DNA of 9,841 nt, from NCBI GenBank assembly GCA_028695895.1, contig JAQVIE010000023.1, forward strand, positions 1 through 9,841, read 5' to 3'. The translations under genes were made by a program, and so were the position numbers. A model generated the notes under the pieces. It was given only the letters and a program-made list of their open reading frames with translations, was not told where the DNA came from and did no database searches. Origin of the DNA: Methanospirillum sp. GTDB taxonomy: Archaea; Halobacteriota; Methanomicrobia; Methanomicrobiales; Methanospirillaceae. Shown here in pieces: positions 5,528-9,841 of the stretch (positions are counted from its first letter, which is position 1; each line of letters starts with the position of its first letter).

Positions 5528-7063
5528 ATGAATGATGGTCTGGATGATAATACAATTACTAAAATCAGGAATATTGTTCTTTCACATACTGGTATATTTT
5601 TTGATGATCTCCATATTAATGATCTTGTTCGACATATCTCATCTGTTTGTACAGATCTTAAAATCTCCAATAAAACTTGTATTGAACAAATAGATGATTC
5701 TTCTTTTCTAACTAAATTCCTTGAAATTCTGATAAATTATATCACTATAGGGGAGACATATTTTTTCAGGGATAATAATCTGTTTTTATATTTGCGTGAT
5801 TATTTACTTCCTGATCTTATTCAAATACGAAGAAAAGAAAAAAAATTATATCTTCGGATTTGGAGTGCTGCCTGTAGTAGTGGAGAGGAACCTTATTCTC
5901 TTGCAATGTTGCTTCGATACTTACTTTTTGATCTGGAAGACTGGGATATTTTTTTAATGGCTACTGATATTAATCAGAAGAAGCTTGATAATGCTCAGGA
6001 AGGTATCTATTCAAGGTGGTCCTTCAGGAATGATCCAATAATTCCTGTGGATTCATTTTTTTCACGAATGCACGACAACCAGGTGAAAATTGACGATTCT
6101 GTCAGATCAATGGTACGGTTTGAAAGGATTAACTTAGTTCGTGATACTACTTTTTCTCATGCTTTTGGTCCTTCATCCCTGGATTTAATACTTTGTCGTA
6201 ATGTTCTTATGTATTTTTCTCCGGATAAATCACATGAAGTGGTTGCTCACCTGGTGAATTCTCTCAGATTCGGGGGCTTTCTTATAGTATCCCCTCAGGA
6301 AATTGGAATAATCCAGGGGCATGGTACCAGGATGCTTAAGAAAGGTTCTGTTTTCCTTCATGAAAAAATTAATCCTGGATCAAAGACAGAAGTAAGCGAT
6401 CCATCTTGTATTTCTTCTGATAATAATACAATAATTGATTTTTTTCCTGAAAATGAACTGCCTGAAGAAGATAATTTTGATGTTTTGGATATTATTGATT
6501 ATCCTGAAGGAATTCAATTAATAGAAAAACCTGAACCTGGTATTAATTTATCTGGTACACTTGTTCATGAAAATGAAGATCCTTTATTTAACCAACTCAT
6601 TACTGACAACTTCCTGGATGAAGCAGGCAGGATAATATTGCAATCAGGTTATGATTATACTCCCTTGTTAGTAAAACAAATGGAGATAATTATCAGAGCT
6701 TATGCGGGAAATGGAGAATATGATAAGGCCCTTGGCTGGAGTGACAGGCTTATTGCTGTTGATGTCTTAAATCCACGGCCATACCTGTTAAAAGCTGCTA
6801 TTCTTGATGAACAAGGGCTGTTTAATAATTCCCTGCAACTGCTTAGACAGTCATTATATGCATATCATGATTACCTTCCTGCTCATCTTGCAATTGCTGG
6901 AATTTATTCAAAAACAGGAAAATTAGATCTTGCAAGGCACCACTATGAGATGGCAATTTCCATACTTGAAGCAAAAGATGAAGATACTATACTTGAAGAG
7001 ACGGAGGGTATACCTGCACAGAAGATGAAAGATATGATAAATATGCTTCTTCGGGAACGATAA
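5528..7063 (+). CDS. cheR: CheR methyltransferase with C-terminal TPR region
   Basis: CheR transfers methyl groups from S-adenosylmethionine to glutamates of chemoreceptors, setting their signalling state. The 511-residue protein has a helical CheR N-domain (1-70), then ITIGETYFFRD (72-82), the AdoMet-binding motif SAACSSGEEPYSLA (113-126), ATDIN (145-149) and LILCRNVLMYF (220-230), all well kept, so it should be active. The catalytic part ends near residue 280. An acidic, low-complexity linker (290-350) leads to a helical region with two to three TPR-like repeats (353-481). Plain CheR proteins are about 280 residues; the GETYFFRD form and TPR tail are typical of WspC/FrzF-type enzymes in alternative-function systems. 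It starts three bases after the first cheW and ends two bases before the second, so it is in the same operon. The gene looks more AT-rich than rfcS upstream. Confidence 0.93.
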   Translation: MNDGLDDNTITKIRNIVLSHTGIFFDDLHINDLVRHISSVCTDLKISNKTCIEQIDDSSFLTKFLEILINYITIGETYFFRDNNLFLYLRDYLLPDLIQIRRKEKKLYLRIWSAACSSGEEPYSLAMLLRYLLFDLEDWDIFLMATDINQKKLDNAQEGIYSRWSFRNDPIIPVDSFFSRMHDNQVKIDDSVRSMVRFERINLVRDTTFSHAFGPSSLDLILCRNVLMYFSPDKSHEVVAHLVNSLRFGGFLIVSPQEIGIIQGHGTRMLKKGSVFLHEKINPGSKTEVSDPSCISSDNNTIIDFFPENELPEEDNFDVLDIIDYPEGIQLIEKPEPGINLSGTLVHENEDPLFNQLITDNFLDEAGRIILQSGYDYTPLLVKQMEIIIRAYAGNGEYDKALGWSDRLIAVDVLNPRPYLLKAAILDEQGLFNNSLQLLRQSLYAYHDYLPAHLAIAGIYSKTGKLDLARHHYEMAISILEAKDEDTILEETEGIPAQKMKDMINMLLRER

Positions 7064-7065
7064 TA

Positions 7066-7608
7066 ATGACAGAACCTGCATTATTTTATGAAGATCAAGA
7101 CGATACTGAAATTTTACGGGATCGTGCCCGTATCCTTGCAAGACCCCTGGAAAATAAAGAAAAAGACGAAGATAAGATTGAAGTCCTCTCATTTCTTTTA
7201 AATGGTGAAAGATATGCAGTTTCAATGGAGTATGTCAAAGAAGTAACTCTTCTTAGTCAATTAACCTCTCTTCCCGGCACTCCGGATTTTATTCTGGGAA
7301 TTATCAGTATCAGAGGTAGAATAATATCTGTTACTGATTTAAGAGTTTTTTTTAATCTTCCCAGAAAAGGTCTGTCTGACTATAATAAAATTATAGTGCT
7401 GTCCGGAGAAGGCATGGAGTTTGCAATCCTGGCAGACCAGGTTGATGGTGTATCCTGGCAGAATCTTGATCAGCTAACACCCATTCCAGAGACTATAAAA
7501 GGTATAGGAAAAGAGTTTCTGTCTGGAGTTTTTCCCGGAACTCTCATATTTATTAATGCCAAAGTAGTTCTTACCCACCCAGGTCTGGTTGTTGTTCGCA
7601 CAAATTAA
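7066..7608 (+). CDS. cheW: CheW-like chemosensory adaptor, second copy with N-terminal extension
   Basis: This 180-residue protein carries a CheW domain from residue 38 (IEVLSFLLNGERYAVSMEYV) to 175, with LPGTPDFILGIISIRGRI and SVTDLRVFFNLP (69-99), closer to the general CheW pattern than the first copy because the arginine of the xxRG turn is present. A 37-residue charged N-terminal extension contains LRDRARILARPLE (18-29), a helix often seen in CheW proteins of Wsp/Frz-like clusters, probably an extra binding segment. The start ATG lies two bases after the cheR stop, with no strong ribosome-binding site, so translation is likely coupled. By order and shape it corresponds to WspD. Having two unlike CheW adaptors around one CheR suggests each contacts a different partner or position in the receptor-kinase array. 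Confidence 0.92.
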   Translation: MTEPALFYEDQDDTEILRDRARILARPLENKEKDEDKIEVLSFLLNGERYAVSMEYVKEVTLLSQLTSLPGTPDFILGIISIRGRIISVTDLRVFFNLPRKGLSDYNKIIVLSGEGMEFAILADQVDGVSWQNLDQLTPIPETIKGIGKEFLSGVFPGTLIFINAKVVLTHPGLVVVRTN

Positions 7609-7722
7609 AAAAAGTTGATAATTATGATTAAATTTTCTCATCTATCTGAAAACTTTTTTTGGAAATTAAAAAAAATCATTATTGTTGTTGAGCACAACTT
7701 TTCAAAGTTTACATGGTGAATT
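7609..7722 (+). promoter_or_regulatory. cheW-MCP spacer: T-run, possible promoter, ribosome-binding site
   Basis: This 114-base spacer has A-runs right after the cheW stop, a seven-T run at 7654-7660 that could terminate the rfcS-cheW-cheR-cheW transcript, and an AT-rich AAATTAAAAAAAATC (about 7664-7677) that could be a weak promoter for the receptor. GGTGA at 7715-7719 is the Shine-Dalgarno sequence three bases before the MCP ATG. Whether the MCP is in the same transcript cannot be settled from the sequence. Confidence 0.35.
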
Positions 7723-9841
7723 ATGAGCATTATTTCATTATTAAATAATATCAACATAGGAAAAAAGCTATTTAGTGGATTTGTTCTTGTTATTATTCTA
7801 ATGTCGCTTATTGTAGCTACTTGTCTGATAAGTGTGGATAAAATTACAAAAGATTTAGATCAGCTCTATTCAGAACAGACAGTTCCGTTAACAAATATTG
7901 GAAATGTAGAGACTGGTCTTCATTCAATTCGGGCTCTTGTTTTCAGATCAATTGCCATACCTGAGGAACGGGAACAGGATTATAATAGATTTCTTTTGGA
8001 AATTGAAAAAATTGAACCTGTTATCGAAGAGATGAAAGTTTCCGGATTAAATGGTGGCCAGGATAACAGTTTTCTAACTTTTTTGGATCAATGGAATAGC
8101 TATAAAGAAGCTGCAACTCGTGTTTTTGAACTTGAAAAAAGCGGGAAAGAGCGGGAGGCAAAAATTTCTATCATGAATGGTGGGGAACATGCAAATGCCA
8201 GGCGGGCAACGGATTCGACATTTTCATCTCTTAAAAGCAATCTTATGAAGGATGCACAAAAACAGATGAAAATGGCCACTGAAGAGAAAAACTTTTTAAT
8301 TTTTTTGATTTCGATTATTGGAATTGGAATTGGTCTTGTAACAATACTTACAGCATTTATTCTTACCAGGAATATTACCACACCAATAAGTGAACTTATT
8401 AATGTTGCTGGAAGAATTGGAAAGGGTGACAGTTCTGCAAGGTTTACATCAGAACGAAGAGATGAAATAGGAACATTAGGTAAGACTGTGAACGAAATGG
8501 GCAGGCACATTACAACCATGGTTGAAGATGCCAATGTTCTGACCGAAGCAGCTATAAAAGGTGAATTGTCATACCGGGTTGACACTCAAAAACATGAAGG
8601 GGATTTTGGAAAGATAATTAAAGGAATTAACTCCACTCTTGATGCTTATGTCAAACCGATGAGTATCACTGCAGATTATATTGATGAAATGGCACATGGA
8701 GCTATTCCGCCAGTAATAGAGGAATCCTTTGCCGGCTCTTTTGAAGAAGTAAAAATCAATCTGAATTCCCTTGTTGCTGTACTCCATGAAAGGGATCGGG
8801 ATATTAAATTACTTATCAACAATGGTATTGCAGGTAACCTGGATTACCGGGTTGATGTAACCAATTATAAGGGATATAGCAGGGATATGTTTGATGGAAT
8901 CAATAAGATGCTTGATGCCATTATTGGTCCTTTGAATATTGCTGCTGAATATGTTGAACGGATTTCATATGGAGATATACCTGAAAAGATTATTGAAGAA
9001 ACAAGGGGAGATTTCACTCTTATAAAAAACAATCTGAACCAGTGTATTGATGCAGTTAACCTGATGATAGCTGATGCACGTATGCTTTCAGAGGCTGCAG
9101 TAGAGGGCCGTCTTGATACCAGGGCTGATGAACTGCGTCATCAGGGAGACTTCAGAAGGATAATTGAAGGGGTAAATAAAACTCTTGATTCAGTAATTGA
9201 ACCGGTTCATGAAGCCATGAGGGTATCTGCAGAGTATACTACAGGAAATTTCACAGCACGTGTAGATGAGAGGATGCATGTTCAGGGGGAATTTGTATCT
9301 TTTAAAAACGCCCTGAATGGTATCGGTATTGAATTGTCAAGGATGATGTCTATAATTAATGATGAGTTATACCAGGGTGTTAATGTTCTTTCTGCAGCGT
9401 CTACTGAAATTTTATCGGTGACATCTCAATTATCATCTAGCACGGCAGAAACAGCTTCAGCAGTCAATGAAACATCGGCAACCGTGGAAGAAGTAAGAAA
9501 AACAAGTGAAGTAACAAATCAGAAAGCTAAGACTGTTTCAGAAAAATCCCAGGCTGTGAACCAGGTTGTAAAGAACGGACAGACATCTGTTGAAGAAATC
9601 ATTACTGGTATGAATCATATTAATCAACAGATGGAATCTATCGCATCAAATGTCATTCGTTTGTCTGAACAGAGTCAGGCCATCGGTGAGATAATAGTAA
9701 GTGTCACTGATATTGCAGAACAATCAAACCTGCTTGCGGTAAATGCCTCAATAGAAGCGGCTAAGGCAGGGGAATTTGGCAGAGGATTTGGTGTGGTTGC
9801 ACAGGAGATTAAAAGCCTTGCTGAACAGTCAAAGCAGGCTA
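7723..9841 (+). CDS. Methyl-accepting chemotaxis protein with HAMP chain (3' end outside window)
   Basis: This is a transmembrane receptor; 706 residues are visible with no stop codon in frame. Residues 16-38 are the first membrane helix, 39-189 an external helical domain of the four-helix-bundle MCP type ([13 protein letters not shown] and LFRS-like helix near 54-80), and 190-214 the second membrane helix. A canonical HAMP follows (214-262, with ITTPISEL and DEIGTL). Then come three double HAMP-like units, each about 90 residues, starting near 268, 359 and 449, which share GDF(G/R)xIIxGINxTLD-type and AxYIxxMxxGxIPxxI-type halves. The signalling coiled coil starts near 545, and the conserved tip [20 protein letters not shown] with [18 protein letters not shown] occupies 664-703, where CheA and CheW bind. 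Methylation of its glutamates by the adjacent CheR is expected. The ligand is unknown. The ATG at 7713 is out of frame and soon stops, so 7723 is the start. Confidence 0.95.
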   Translation, partial: MSIISLLNNINIGKKLFSGFVLVIILMSLIVATCLISVDKITKDLDQLYSEQTVPLTNIGNVETGLHSIRALVFRSIAIPEEREQDYNRFLLEIEKIEPVIEEMKVSGLNGGQDNSFLTFLDQWNSYKEAATRVFELEKSGKEREAKISIMNGGEHANARRATDSTFSSLKSNLMKDAQKQMKMATEEKNFLIFLISIIGIGIGLVTILTAFILTRNITTPISELINVAGRIGKGDSSARFTSERRDEIGTLGKTVNEMGRHITTMVEDANVLTEAAIKGELSYRVDTQKHEGDFGKIIKGINSTLDAYVKPMSITADYIDEMAHGAIPPVIEESFAGSFEEVKINLNSLVAVLHERDRDIKLLINNGIAGNLDYRVDVTNYKGYSRDMFDGINKMLDAIIGPLNIAAEYVERISYGDIPEKIIEETRGDFTLIKNNLNQCIDAVNLMIADARMLSEAAVEGRLDTRADELRHQGDFRRIIEGVNKTLDSVIEPVHEAMRVSAEYTTGNFTARVDERMHVQGEFVSFKNALNGIGIELSRMMSIINDELYQGVNVLSAASTEILSVTSQLSSSTAETASAVNETSATVEEVRKTSEVTNQKAKTVSEKSQAVNQVVKNGQTSVEEIITGMNHINQQMESIASNVIRLSEQSQAIGEIIVSVTDIAEQSNLLAVNASIEAAKAGEFGRGFGVVAQEIKSLAEQSKQA

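Noticed and set aside
7686..7710. GTTG/CAAC and CTTT/AAAG short inverted repeats before the MCP
   Set aside because: Stems of four bases are expected by chance in AT-rich spacer DNA and show no riboswitch-like layout.
8100..8585. 161-codon open frame on the minus strand
   Set aside because: It lies wholly opposite the MCP membrane and HAMP region, has no recognisable domain, and is explained by the reverse complement of the MCP coding frame.
1..9841. Mobile element, phage defence system or CRISPR
   Set aside because: No transposase, integrase, nuclease, reverse transcriptase, terminal repeats or spaced direct repeats are visible on either strand; tRNA-Thr shows no duplicated 3' end as an attachment site.

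Overview
The window looks like chromosome of a motile methanogenic euryarchaeon, most likely of the Methanospirillum/Methanoregula kind (Methanomicrobiales). The evidence is an archaeal-type replication factor C small subunit and isoleucyl-tRNA synthetase, a tRNA-Thr with U73 and no encoded CCA, AT-rich TATA-type promoters, T-run terminators without GC hairpins, and bacterial-style chemotaxis genes beside a large exported TPR protein. The genus is an inference from gene content, not a sequence match.

Layout. 1-1371: 3' part of ileS on the + strand, its 5' part lying outside the window. 1346-1586: a possible 39-codon minus-strand gene convergent with ileS. 1587-1658: tRNA-Thr(CGU) on the minus strand with its own promoter and T-rich end. 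1659-1916: AT-rich intergenic DNA carrying the divergent promoters of the tRNA and of the next gene. 1917-3821: secreted protein of about 16 TPR repeats. 3822-4074: intergenic, with a T-rich end for the TPR gene and the rfcS promoter/leader, which contains two dyads. 4075-5046: rfcS. 5024-7608: cheW, TPR-extended cheR and a second cheW, tightly packed and starting inside the 3' end of rfcS. 7609-7722: short leader. 7723-9841: a methyl-accepting chemotaxis protein (MCP) running off the end of the window.

How the genes work together. The cheW-cheR(TPR)-cheW-MCP group has the composition of the bacterial Wsp and Frz systems, the alternative-function chemosensory type, rather than a plain archaellum chemotaxis cluster. 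The MCP has a 4-helix-bundle outer sensor, a chain of about seven HAMP units and the conserved signalling tip. CheR would methylate it, and the two different CheW adaptors would link it to a CheA kinase that should lie beyond the right edge. CheA, CheB and the response regulator are not in the window, so the output is unknown. The oddest feature is the arrangement: the first cheW starts 23 bases inside the clamp-loader gene rfcS, so a replication gene and a signalling module are probably co-transcribed.

No CRISPR array, insertion sequence, integrase or other mobile element is visible. Most of the window is recognisable gene families. The novelty lies in arrangement (rfcS-che fusion of operons, repeated HAMP double units) and in one small unassigned gene candidate.
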